Shown in pieces: positions 43,018 through 51,754 of a stretch of 64,000 bases of DNA. The translations under genes and the position numbers were made by a program. The notes under the pieces were generated by a model. It did not search any database and had not been told where the DNA came from. It was given only the letters and a program-made list of their open reading frames with translations. Location of the stretch: the NCBI RefSeq assembly GCF_000197735.1, contig NC_014550.1:248001-312000 (forward strand). Direction: 5' to 3'. The DNA comes from Glutamicibacter arilaitensis Re117. Lineage in GTDB: Bacteria > Actinomycetota > Actinomycetes > Actinomycetales > Micrococcaceae. Numbering within the stretch: position 1 is the first letter of the stretch; each line of letters begins with the position of its first letter.

Positions 43018-46000
43018 ATGTTTGGCAAGCCTGATGGGGACGGCTTTGTGCGCTCTCGCGACGCCCAAAACCGGCAGTCTCGGACTTTACATCGTGATGG
43101 GACTTGGAAAAACCGCACCCTCCGCGCAGTTGGGGGACTGTCGCTGAGTGCTGCTCTCGTGGCATCCATGTCGTTCTCGGGAGTCGTTCCTTCCTTCGCC
43201 GCCGGTACCAACCAAACGGACGAAACGGTTACGGCCACTGCAGAACCTAGCGCATCGCTGCAAACGAGCCCTTCGGATGAAGAAACGAGCTCTGCTAAGA
43301 GCCTTGACGAGGTTTCGGAGCCGACCGCTGAGAGCGAATTGGCAGAATCGTCGCGTGACGGTTCGTCCTCGGACATCGAAGCTGCGAGCGATGCTCCAGA
43401 AGCTGTGGATGAAGATGTTGCCGAACGGCAGGCCGATGTTGCTGTTTCTCCGCTAAGCCTGGACGCGAACGGAAACAGTGTTGTCAAAACACCAACACGA
43501 ACTTCCACGATCATCAAGGTCACCAAGGGGGACGTGCGTACGGCGGAAACAACCATCGCCAGCAACTTCTCGACCGGGGCTCGATTCCAGCTGTACTATG
43601 TACGCTGGAATGGTTCCATCGGAGATGCAGTGACCGAGCCCTGGGGTACTTGCCAGATCGAAGCCGGCGACAACGGGATTTGCTACTTCTCAGTACCGAA
43701 TACAAATAACGGCGGAGCAAATCGGACAAAGTTCTATATCCGCGAGTTAGCGCCTGCAGCTGGCTCTCTCGCAGCTCAGAACTATAATGTCTTGAGCAAG
43801 TTCAACACCGGTGCGAACGGTTCGACAGAATCTACGTATCAGTACCGCACCAAAACCTTGACTTCGAACTCCACGATTTCGATGCCTGCGGATCATGACG
43901 GTGCCTTGCGGACCGCAGACGCCAGCAGCGGGACATGGGCCAATTCAATCAAGAACCCTACACTTCCAGTTACCTGCGAATTGGGTATCAAAGTTGCTTT
44001 GGTGTTTGACCTCTCAGGCTCCGTCAAAAACGCTGGTGCGGCCGATACCCTAGGTAACGCTGGAAAAGGATTCGTTGATGCATTGAGCGGGACGAATTCA
44101 TCCGTGGCCTTGTTTTCGTTTGGCAATACTTCACCGCGTGCAGGAACCCCAAACTTTCCTGAACTTCGGAATATTGACTCCGGTACGAACAGCACGCGTA
44201 TCAAAAATGACATACAAGATTACATCAATTCTTTTAGCGGCGAGGGATACACGTCCAACGGAACGAACTGGGATGCAGGTCTTTGGGCTACTGCTCAAAA
44301 CGCAAAACAGTATGACCTCGTAGTCGTGCTGACCGATGGAAACCCGACGTTTTCTGGCATCGAAAGCACCGTTGGGCCAGGTACCAGCACCTACTTCCGT
44401 GAGCTCGAAGCAGCAGTGTTCTCGGCCAATGCCGTCAAAGCGCAAGGAGCACGCATTATTAACGTTGGCATCGGCGAAGGCCTGAATGCGGACAATAATC
44501 TTGCCGCAACCTCGGGACCCGTCAAATACTCACCTGGCGCTTCGCTGAACACGGCCGACTACTTGAACGTAGGCTGGGAGGCCTTGAAGCCTCTGCTTGA
44601 AGACTTTGCCAAGTCAATCTCATGCCAAGCCGGTGTAACTGTTACCAAAAAAGTTAAGGATCTGGGAGGAACCACCAAGGTAGCTTCCGGGTGGACGATC
44701 GATGCCGCGACGCAGACCGGAAATGCGAGCCTGACACCGGAAACTTCGCAACAGACCAACACCGACGGTGAAGTGAAATTTGATCTCGGATTCTCGAAAC
44801 CAGATGGAAAAGAAACTGTCCAGATAGCTGAAACTCAGCAAAATGGGTACAAACTCTCGTCGGTAATCTGCACGATTAACGATCGCACCGTTCAGGTCTC
44901 GCAATCGGAGAAGTTCACTCTGGCATTGACCGTAGGCGACAAGGCAAATTGCGTGATCACCAACGAAATGAAGCCTTCAACTCCCACTGTAGTCAAGACG
45001 TCCAACCCTGTTTCAGGTACCGAAATTCAGCCTGGAGAAGAGATCGAGTACAAGCTGACCTTCTCTACAGAAGGAACCTTCTCGACGGATATAGACTATG
45101 TCGATCATCTGGAAGGCGTTTTGGACGATGCTGATCTGGTGGCGGGCTCGATAACGGCCGATCCTGGGTTGAACGCAGTTCTCAGTGGAAAAACTATCAA
45201 GATCACCGGCGCTGTTTCACCGGGCAAGCCACTGAACGTGACCTACAAAGTTAAGGCGAAAACCGAAAACTTCGGTGATGGCAAGGCTATCAACTTTGTG
45301 GTGCCGAACGGACAGACACCTCCTGAAAAGTGCGGACCCGAAGATACCACCTGTACTGAGCACCCAATTGCTGGAAACCTCGTGGTTGAGAAATCTTCAG
45401 ATCCGGAATCCGGAACTTCGGTGCTGCCGGGACAGCGTGTGAACTACACGCTGAACTTCGCGAATACCGGCGCTTCTGAGGTAGACGTCAACTACATCGA
45501 CTACCTTGCTGACGTACTTGATGACGCCAACTTCGTCGAAGGGTCACTTGAAACTGGCCAAGGCCTGGATGCCACATTGGTTGGCGATCAGATTCAGATC
45601 ACCGGCAAGCTCAAGGCCGAGTCTGCTGCAAGCGTGAGCTATTCGGTGATCATCAAGGAATCTGAATTCGGAAATGGTATCGCGAAGAATTTCCTGGTTC
45701 CTGACGGAGAAGATCCAGTTTGTGATCCGGAACAGAGCAACTGCACCGAACACCCTGTGTTGGGATCAGTGACCTGGGAAAAGGTCGACGGCGGCGGGAC
45801 CGCCCTCGCGGGTTCGGAATGGGAACTGAGCGGTCCGGGTGCCGATGGGCAGCAGGTTGCAATTGAAGACTGCATCGAAAAAACCGCCGCAGAATGCACC
45901 GGAGCGGATAAGGACCCGGCCGCCGGAGCATTCAAACTGACCGGGTTGACCTGGGGTGAGTACACCCTGGTGGAAACCAAGGCTCCGGCCGGGTACGTCC

Positions 46001-46218
46001 TGGACGATGCCGAACACCGATTCACCATTGGGACTTCAGATGATGCCAAGCTCATCTGGGACCTGGGAGACATGGAAAATGAGCAGCGTCCTGCGCTGGC
46101 CTTGCCGCTGACCGGCGGCATGGGTACGCAGTCGTTTATCATCACCGGTTCCATCGCCTTAATGGCAGCCCTTGGGGTTGTTGCCTGGCGACGCAGAAAG
46201 GCCGCGGCTCAGGGGTAA
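43018..46218 (+). CDS. LPXTG-anchored pilus tip/adhesin protein with VWA domain
   Basis: 1066 residues. A long basic n-region and signal peptide end near PSFAA (about residue 62), followed by a Ser/Glu-rich linker to about residue 150. A von Willebrand A domain with a MIDAS motif (DLSGS at about 331, LTDGNP at about 440) covers roughly 325-530. Then come two tandem DUF11-like domains of about 130 residues (from about 654 and 787), a SpaA-like domain with YTLVETKAPAGY, the sortase motif LPLTG (about 1029), a membrane helix and a basic tail. It is first in a pilin-pilin-sortase cluster, which suggests the tip adhesin of a Spa-type pilus. Confidence 0.88.
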   Translation: MFGKPDGDGFVRSRDAQNRQSRTLHRDGTWKNRTLRAVGGLSLSAALVASMSFSGVVPSFAAGTNQTDETVTATAEPSASLQTSPSDEETSSAKSLDEVSEPTAESELAESSRDGSSSDIEAASDAPEAVDEDVAERQADVAVSPLSLDANGNSVVKTPTRTSTIIKVTKGDVRTAETTIASNFSTGARFQLYYVRWNGSIGDAVTEPWGTCQIEAGDNGICYFSVPNTNNGGANRTKFYIRELAPAAGSLAAQNYNVLSKFNTGANGSTESTYQYRTKTLTSNSTISMPADHDGALRTADASSGTWANSIKNPTLPVTCELGIKVALVFDLSGSVKNAGAADTLGNAGKGFVDALSGTNSSVALFSFGNTSPRAGTPNFPELRNIDSGTNSTRIKNDIQDYINSFSGEGYTSNGTNWDAGLWATAQNAKQYDLVVVLTDGNPTFSGIESTVGPGTSTYFRELEAAVFSANAVKAQGARIINVGIGEGLNADNNLAATSGPVKYSPGASLNTADYLNVGWEALKPLLEDFAKSISCQAGVTVTKKVKDLGGTTKVASGWTIDAATQTGNASLTPETSQQTNTDGEVKFDLGFSKPDGKETVQIAETQQNGYKLSSVICTINDRTVQVSQSEKFTLALTVGDKANCVITNEMKPSTPTVVKTSNPVSGTEIQPGEEIEYKLTFSTEGTFSTDIDYVDHLEGVLDDADLVAGSITADPGLNAVLSGKTIKITGAVSPGKPLNVTYKVKAKTENFGDGKAINFVVPNGQTPPEKCGPEDTTCTEHPIAGNLVVEKSSDPESGTSVLPGQRVNYTLNFANTGASEVDVNYIDYLADVLDDANFVEGSLETGQGLDATLVGDQIQITGKLKAESAASVSYSVIIKESEFGNGIAKNFLVPDGEDPVCDPEQSNCTEHPVLGSVTWEKVDGGGTALAGSEWELSGPGADGQQVAIEDCIEKTAAECTGADKDPAAGAFKLTGLTWGEYTLVETKAPAGYVLDDAEHRFTIGTSDDAKLIWDLGDMENEQRPALALPLTGGMGTQSFIITGSIALMAALGVVAWRRRKAAAQG

Positions 46219-46330
46219 TCCCGGCTTCCGGCTGAAGCACCAACACTCAATTCACGTACTAGAGCTCTACCAAATTTCACTCGCGGCCGTCACTGGGGAC
46301 ATTGCGGCTCAAAAGAAAGGAACAGCTGAA

Positions 46331-47839
46331 ATGGCTGAAATCAAGCACACTCGGGGGAAGCGTGTATTGTCCGGTTTGGGCGTACTGACCCTTGCCGCGG
46401 CGGGACTGCTCGGGGGAACCGGGGCCGCGCTGGCCGATGACAACTCCGCGTTGAACACCGGCAACATCGATCAGGGGCGTGAAGGATCGATCAAGATCCA
46501 CAAGCACAAGCACCAGAACGGCACCTCCGCCACGCAGAATCCTGCTGGCACGGGGGACGCTATCAACTCCGAAGGTATTGCCGGGGTTGAATTCACCGCC
46601 TACCAGCTGACCGACATCGACCTCAGCGACACCAATGACTGGGACCAGCTCGATAACCTGGATCTGTCCAACGCCTGCACCTCGATCCCGGGTCACACCT
46701 TGGGCACCCCGATCGTTGCAGATGTCACCAACAGCCAGGGTGTTTCCACCCTGACCGACCTGAAGCTCGGCGCGTACGTGGTGTGTGAAACCGACGCTCC
46801 GGCCTCCGTCGTCGACCGTTCGCAGCCGTTTGTGGTTGCCATCCCCACCCCGTATGAGAACGCCTGGGTCTACGACGTGAACGTGTACCCGAAGAACGGC
46901 ACCTCGGACATCACCAAGAGCATCGACCCGCAGTCGGATCTCGGACTTGGCGGTGTGGTGAACTTCCCGGTGACCGTCACCGTTCCGAAAACCAAGGGCG
47001 ACGAGCTGCTAACCAAGTTCGAGATCGTTGATACCTTCGACTCGCGACTGGGCCTGAACGACGACGGCGTGGCCTCGGTGAAGCTGGGCGGCGCGGATGT
47101 CGATTCCTCCTACTACACCGTTTCCAACGACGGCCAGAGTGTGAAGGTGACCTTCAACGAGGCAGGCCGCCAGTGGCTGAAGTCCCAGGGCGAGAAAAAG
47201 GTTGTTGTCACCTTCTCCGCAGAGGTCAAGGAGGTTGGCGAAATCTCCAACGACGCCACCGCCTACATCAACACACCGGGTCATGACGGAACCATCGAAT
47301 CCGACCCGGTCAACACCAACTGGGGCGATCTGGTCATCCAGAAGCTCGCCGCGGGTTCAAACGCCACCCTGGCCGATGCGGTCTTCGAAGTCTACGCGGC
47401 AGAAGCCCCGTACGCCGGCGGAAGCTGCGACACCGCAGTTGCCACCGGTTCGGCCCTGGAGGTCAACGGGCGCACCGAGTTCACCAGCGGTCCCAACGGT
47501 GTGGTTGACATTGCCGGTCTGTTCGTTAGCGACAGCGTGAACCCGACCATCAATGCCGAACAGCGCTGCTACGTGCTCAAGGAAGTTAAGGCACCAACCG
47601 GCTACGTAACCCCAACCGGCGCCAAGGCGTTGACCGGTGTTGCGGTCAAGACTGGAGCCAACACCGCAAACGTGTACGACGCAACCATCGTCAACAGCCA
47701 GCAGGATGTTCCTGAACTTCCGCTGACCGGTGCCAACGGCCAGATCCTGATGGTCATCGGCGGCACCGCAGTGTTGCTGCTCGCCGGTGGCCTGGTCATC
47801 GTGAGCCGTCGCCGCTCGGCTCGCGAGGAAACCAAGTAG
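46331..47839 (+). CDS. Major pilin, SpaA-type, LPXTG-anchored
   Basis: 502 residues from the ATG at 46331 (AAAGGAACAG upstream); the frame is open earlier, but the signal peptide starts here (RVLSGLGVLTLAAAGLLGGT). The pilin motif is AWVYDVNVYPKN with Lys188 as the likely isopeptide donor, and the E-box is CYVLKEVKAPTGY. A D2-type isopeptide-forming domain (from about 195) is followed by a SpaA-like domain, and the sortase signal LPLTG (463-467), helix and SRRRSAREE tail end the protein. Sortase C would polymerise it through Lys188. It lies between the tip protein and the sortase gene. Confidence 0.92.
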   Translation: MAEIKHTRGKRVLSGLGVLTLAAAGLLGGTGAALADDNSALNTGNIDQGREGSIKIHKHKHQNGTSATQNPAGTGDAINSEGIAGVEFTAYQLTDIDLSDTNDWDQLDNLDLSNACTSIPGHTLGTPIVADVTNSQGVSTLTDLKLGAYVVCETDAPASVVDRSQPFVVAIPTPYENAWVYDVNVYPKNGTSDITKSIDPQSDLGLGGVVNFPVTVTVPKTKGDELLTKFEIVDTFDSRLGLNDDGVASVKLGGADVDSSYYTVSNDGQSVKVTFNEAGRQWLKSQGEKKVVVTFSAEVKEVGEISNDATAYINTPGHDGTIESDPVNTNWGDLVIQKLAAGSNATLADAVFEVYAAEAPYAGGSCDTAVATGSALEVNGRTEFTSGPNGVVDIAGLFVSDSVNPTINAEQRCYVLKEVKAPTGYVTPTGAKALTGVAVKTGANTANVYDATIVNSQQDVPELPLTGANGQILMVIGGTAVLLLAGGLVIVSRRRSAREETK

Positions 47840-47874
47840 GACCACACAAGTAACCGCTACCGGTCCACTTCCCC

Positions 47875-47911
47875 CTGATGGCGGGCGGGCTCACTGCCCG
47901 CCCGCCATCAG
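47875..47911 (+). terminator. Hairpin between major pilin and sortase genes
   Basis: A perfect 16-bp stem (CTGATGGCGGGCGGGC, loop TCACT) lies 35 bp after the pilin stop and ahead of the sortase gene. It may be a partial terminator that keeps sortase expression below pilin expression. Confidence 0.75.
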
Positions 47912-47969
47912 CGGCTTTACCCTTATGATGGTCCCAAGGCCCTTCCTGCAGACGCTTAGAGGACATGCC

Positions 47970-48908
47970 ATGCCCGACACCATGACACCACCAGCCGGCC
48001 CGCGACCGGCGGGCGTTCACCGCGCCCGACGAGCATCGCGCCGTTGGCGTCCGGGACTGCTCACCATCGCCAGTTCGTTACTGGCCCTGGTCGGTCTAAG
48101 CGTCCTGCTGTACCCCTCGGCCGCCAGCTGGATGTCCTCCTACAACCAGTCACTGCTCATTGAAGACATGGGCCGCAGCCTGGAGAACGCATCTCCCGGG
48201 GTTGACGAACAGCTCTCCCTGGCGCAACGGTACAACGAGGCCCTGAGCACCGGGGTGAACCTGGACGCCAACGCCAACGTCCCAACGGGCAGCGGCACCA
48301 GCTCGGACGCTTCGCTGCGCTACGAAGACATGCTCAACACCGGATCCTCGGATGTCATGGCCCGGGTCCGGATCCCGGCCATCGACGTGGACCTGCCGAT
48401 CTACCACGGCACGAGTGATGAGACCCTGCTGCGCGGGGTTGGACACCTGGAAGGCTCCAGCCTCCCGATCGGTGGGGCAGACACCCACTCGGTGCTCACG
48501 GCTCATCGCGGACTGGCTCAGGCCGAAATGTTCACCAACCTGGACAAGGTCGACGTGGGGGATCGGTTCACCATCGAGGTGTTCGGCGAGGTGCTCACCT
48601 ATCAGGTGCGTGAAACCAAGGTGGTGGACCCGGACGACACCGACACCCTGCATGCTGTGGCGGGAGAAGACCTGGTCACGCTCGTGACGTGTACCCCGCT
48701 GGGAATCAACAGTCAGCGCATCCTGGTCACCGGTGAACGGGTCACCCCGACCCCGATTGAAGATGTCCAGGCGGCCGGCCAGGCCCCGGACATTCCCGGG
48801 TTTCCGTGGTGGGCGCTGATCTTCGGCGCCGGACTGCTGCTCATCGCAACCTATTTCTGGCGTTCCGGATACGGGGATGCCCGCCGCGCCGCGGCCCGCA
48901 AGCGCTGA
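47970..48908 (+). CDS. srtC: Class C sortase (pilus-specific)
   Basis: 312 residues from the ATG at 47970, with AGAGGA upstream. An N-terminal membrane segment (TIASSLLALVGLSVLLYPSA) and a C-terminal one (WWALIFGAGLLLIATYFW) flank the catalytic domain, the two-helix layout of class C sortases. Catalytic residues are His179 (LTAHRG), Cys241 (LVTCTPLGINSQR) and Arg250. It joins pilin subunits via LPXTG-Thr to lysine isopeptide bonds on the outer face. A lid region near MARVRIPAIDVDLPIYHG is conserved. It belongs with the two LPLTG proteins upstream. Confidence 0.93.
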   Translation: MPDTMTPPAGPRPAGVHRARRASRRWRPGLLTIASSLLALVGLSVLLYPSAASWMSSYNQSLLIEDMGRSLENASPGVDEQLSLAQRYNEALSTGVNLDANANVPTGSGTSSDASLRYEDMLNTGSSDVMARVRIPAIDVDLPIYHGTSDETLLRGVGHLEGSSLPIGGADTHSVLTAHRGLAQAEMFTNLDKVDVGDRFTIEVFGEVLTYQVRETKVVDPDDTDTLHAVAGEDLVTLVTCTPLGINSQRILVTGERVTPTPIEDVQAAGQAPDIPGFPWWALIFGAGLLLIATYFWRSGYGDARRAAARKR

Positions 48909-48955
48909 TACCGTAGGCTCAGAAACAAACCCGGGGGTTACCGAAGGGCAGGGTC

Positions 48956-49372
48956 ATGGCCGAGGCGGATAAACAATCAGTTGAGCTCGCCTGGGCCGAG
49001 CTGTGCCTGCAACTGCCCTGTTCTTACGTGGATCACCCGTTTGGGCCGGATTCCACCGTGTTCAAGGTCGCCGGGCCGGACCGGTCACGGGGCAGGATGT
49101 TTGCCCTGCTGCTGAACCTGCACGGCGAAACGGTGCTGAACCTGAAATGCGAACCCGCGCTCGCCGACCAGCAACGCAGTGAGCATCCGCAGATCACCCC
49201 GGGTTATCACATGAACAAGAAGCACTGGAATTCGGTCCGACCCGGCTTGGACCCGCACTATGTGCGCGAGCTTATCGAGGATTCCTATGATCTGGTGGTC
49301 GAAGGCCTGCCCCGACGGGACCAAGAACATATCCGGCTGCAGACCAAAATTGCCGACGGGTCAATAGACTAG
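48956..49372 (+). CDS. MmcQ/YjbR family protein
   Basis: 138 residues. The CyaY-like fold of the family is visible: SYVDHPFGPDSTVFKVAG, MFALLLNLHGETVLNLKCEP, PQITPGYHMNKKHWNSVRPG and VRELIEDSYDLVVEGLPR. Members are annotated as DNA-binding by fold similarity, but the function is not established. A GAAGGGCAGG stretch precedes the ATG. It begins 48 bp after srtC and 4 bp before a monooxygenase-like gene; these look like housekeeping genes rather than part of the pilus system. Confidence 0.88.
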   Translation: MAEADKQSVELAWAELCLQLPCSYVDHPFGPDSTVFKVAGPDRSRGRMFALLLNLHGETVLNLKCEPALADQQRSEHPQITPGYHMNKKHWNSVRPGLDPHYVRELIEDSYDLVVEGLPRRDQEHIRLQTKIADGSID

Positions 49373-49376
49373 GAGC

Positions 49377-49700
49377 ATGTACTTCATCGTTGTTAAATAT
49401 CAGGTAAAGCCAGAATTCGCTGCGACCTTCATGGAGCACGTCGCCGAATTCACCCGGGCCACCCGCGCCGAAGAGGGCAACCTCTGGTTTGACTGGTCGG
49501 TGAGCGTCGAGAACCCGAACGAATATGTCCTCGTTGAGGCCTTCCGTGACGATGACGCGGCCGCGGCCCACGTGAACTCGGACCATTTCGCTGCGGGAAT
49601 TGATGCCATGCGCCCGCTGCTGGTCTCCACCCCGGACATCGTCTCACGCAAGGTTGACGGCGAAGGCTGGGACAAGATGGGCGAACTGGTTATCGACTAG
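49377..49700 (+). CDS. Antibiotic biosynthesis monooxygenase (YgiN-like) domain protein
   Basis: 107 residues forming a single ferredoxin-like ABM domain: YFIVVKYQVKPEFAATFMEH, RAEEGNLWFDWSVSVENPNE, YVLVEAFRDDDAAAAHVNSD. This matches putative quinol monooxygenases of the YgiN group, which act as cofactor-free dimers in quinone redox cycling. Its start is 4 bp after the YjbR-like gene, so they are co-transcribed. A strong hairpin lies after the stop. Confidence 0.87.
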   Translation: MYFIVVKYQVKPEFAATFMEHVAEFTRATRAEEGNLWFDWSVSVENPNEYVLVEAFRDDDAAAAHVNSDHFAAGIDAMRPLLVSTPDIVSRKVDGEGWDKMGELVID

Positions 49701-49727
49701 GTTGCGGTTGTCACCACAACAGCAAAG

Positions 49728-49775
49728 CCACGGCCTCGGCGTCCACTCCGACAGGAGTGAACACCGAGGCCGTGG
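49728..49775. terminator. Bidirectional hairpin terminator
   Basis: A 22-bp near-perfect stem (CCACGGCCTCGGCGTCCACTCC / GGAGTGAACACCGAGGCCGTGG, loop GACA) lies between the plus-strand YgiN-like gene and the 3' end of the minus-strand nucleotidase gene. Confidence 0.85.
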
Positions 49776-49787
49776 TGTAACTACCGG

Positions 49788-50012
49788 TTAGTGGCTCCGG
49801 CGGCGGCTCAGGCTGCGAACCAGCACCAGGCCGAGGCCCAACACCACGATCACACCGGCGCTCAGGCCCAGCCACCTGGCGTTGAAACCGGTCTGGGCCA
49901 GATCGTCGCGGTCCCCGTCCGGGCTCCCCGACGTGCTCGGAACCGTACTGGAGCTACCCGAAGGGCCGGTCGAGGAGCTACTCGACGGGCTGGTCGATTC
50001 CGAGGGCTGCGC
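49788..50012 (-). pseudogene. Severed C-terminal wall-anchor part of the 5'-nucleotidase
   Basis: This minus-strand piece reads QPSESTSPSSSSSTGPSGSS, then DRDDLAQTGF, a hydrophobic helix (LGLSAGVIVVLGLGLVLV) and RSLSRRRSH before TAA. That is a Ser/Thr-rich spacer plus sortase signal LAQTG, membrane helix and positive tail. It has no start. Joining it to bases 53812-51755 (counting the 5-bp duplication once) gives one 760-residue frame, showing it was cut off by the IS1380 insertion. Confidence 0.92.
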
Positions 50013-50017
50013 GCTAG
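50013..50017. repeat. Target-site duplication, left copy (GCTAG)
   Basis: GCTAG at 50013-50017 and at 51755-51759 flank the IS1380 element. Removing one copy and the element restores the nucleotidase frame exactly. Confidence 0.88.
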
Positions 50018-51754
50018 CCCGGGTATTTCATGAAGGCCGGTAGTCATTAACTGACTTAAAAGATGAAAAGGTGACCTGAACTGGGAAAATGGGAGTGTCT
50101 AAGCTTCCAAAATACCCGTTCAAAGGATCACCTTTTCTGTGAACCATTCTACCCACGTTTTCCCTGCCATCCCGACCCAACTCACCGGCCAGTCCCTGGT
50201 CTCCCATGCAGGGTTGTCTGTCCTGACCAGCTTCCTGAACGCCTTGGACTTCCGCAGGCTCTGCGAAGACAGGTTCAGCCAATTCGTGCCCGCCACCGCA
50301 ACGCACCGGCCAGGCAAGATCCTCGGCGCCCTGACTCTGTCCTTGGCAGCCGGCGGCGAGCAAGCCACAGATATTGACCAGCTACGAGCCGCACCAGATC
50401 TCTTTGGCTCCGTAGCGTCGGATGCCACGGTCAGCCGGTTCATGGGCCGGATCAAAGAACAGCCAGAAGCTTTCTCCTACGGGTTCGCCACCATGACCCG
50501 CAGCCTGCGCTCCAAAGTCTGGAATGCGGCCGGGCCGCGGAATCCAGCCCGGCTGGCTACGGCAGCCAATCCGCTGATTATCGACCTCGATGCCTCGTTG
50601 GTTCATGTCCATTCCGAGAAAGAATCCAGCGCTGGGACGTATAAAGGTGGGTACGGTTTTTCACCGATGATCGCCATGGCCGACTACGGCAAAGCCAACG
50701 GCACCGGTGAAGTCCTCGCCGTGCACCTGCGCCCGGGAAACAGGGGCGCGAACTCCGCAAAATCCCATATCGAGGTACTCACCCAAGCGCTGGCCCAGCT
50801 GCCTGACGATTTCTATGACGAGCACGGGAACCTGCACGGTGAGAAGATCCTGGTCCGTACCGACAGTGCTGGGTCGTCCAGGGAGTTCTTGCACCACCTG
50901 GATTCGTTGGGGCTCCAGTTCTCCACGTCGTATTCGCTGCCGGTGCTCAAGGAACGCTTCATCCGCTGGATCGATGAGAAGAAGTACTGGGAACCAGCCC
51001 TGGACGCTAACGGAGATCAGCGTGATGATGCGTGGGTGATTGATGCAACGAAGGTCTTGGAGTTGAGGCAATACCCGCCTGGAACTCGGATTTACCTGCG
51101 TGCTGAGCCGTTGCATCCCGGGGCGAAAGCGAACTTGTTCGATACGGATGGCAATCGGGTGACCGCGTTTCTCACGAATGCTCCGCGGTTCAACGTGGCG
51201 TTCCTTGATGCTCGGCATCGTGCCCGTGGCCGGTGCGAGAACAGGATTAAAACGCTCAAGAGCACGGGGTTGGGCAAGCTGCCGTATTGGTCTTTTGCTG
51301 CGAACCAGGCGTGGGCTGACCTGGCAATGTTCGCCTTGAACTTGGTCGCATGGCTGCAGTTGGCGGTGCTGCCTGGTGGTCATGAAGCTTCGGTGTGGGA
51401 TTTGAAGCGGTGGCGGTACCGGCTGTTTTCGATGGCTGGGAAAATCGTCTCTGGTGGCCGGCAGCGCCGGCTGTTGATCCCGGTGAGAGCACCAGAAGCG
51501 CAGTTGCTTTGCCAGTTGCAGGAAGGTATTGGTGTGTTCTTCCAGCGGTGGCGGCGCGGTGAGCTGGCTGCTTGAATTGGCGGTTGTCCTGTTGTTTCTT
51601 TGGTATTGAAAGATCATTTCAGTCCAGGTCGGTGGAGCCTGGCACCCAGCGCTGGTGTTTCGGCGCTCTTTGGCGTGGGCGGAATCAGAAGCGGCCACCG
51701 CGAATCCTGGGTAGTGGATTTCGATGACCGTCAGAGACCTCATGAAAAATCTGG
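50018..51754 (+). mobile_element. IS1380-family insertion sequence (1737 bp)
   Basis: The element is bounded by GCTAG direct repeats. Its left end CCCGGGTATTTCATGAAGG and the right end read in reverse, CCAGATTTTTCATGAGG, are imperfect inverted repeats sharing the TTTCATGA core. It carries one full transposase gene. It is inserted near the 3' end of a minus-strand 5'-nucleotidase gene. Confidence 0.92.
50139..51575 (+). CDS. tnp: IS1380-family transposase
   Basis: 478 residues from a GTG start (MNHSTHVFPAIPTQLTG) after AAGGATCACC. Family blocks include LTLSLAAGGEQATDIDQLRA, SDATVSRFMGRI, LIIDLDASLVHVHSEKE (first catalytic Asp), ILVRTDSAGSSREFLHHL (second Asp) and the C-terminal ARHRARGRCENRIKTLKSTG (Glu region). 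The frame is intact, so the element is likely still mobile. It mediates DDE-type cut-and-paste transposition. Confidence 0.95.
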   Translation: MNHSTHVFPAIPTQLTGQSLVSHAGLSVLTSFLNALDFRRLCEDRFSQFVPATATHRPGKILGALTLSLAAGGEQATDIDQLRAAPDLFGSVASDATVSRFMGRIKEQPEAFSYGFATMTRSLRSKVWNAAGPRNPARLATAANPLIIDLDASLVHVHSEKESSAGTYKGGYGFSPMIAMADYGKANGTGEVLAVHLRPGNRGANSAKSHIEVLTQALAQLPDDFYDEHGNLHGEKILVRTDSAGSSREFLHHLDSLGLQFSTSYSLPVLKERFIRWIDEKKYWEPALDANGDQRDDAWVIDATKVLELRQYPPGTRIYLRAEPLHPGAKANLFDTDGNRVTAFLTNAPRFNVAFLDARHRARGRCENRIKTLKSTGLGKLPYWSFAANQAWADLAMFALNLVAWLQLAVLPGGHEASVWDLKRWRYRLFSMAGKIVSGGRQRRLLIPVRAPEAQLLCQLQEGIGVFFQRWRRGELAA

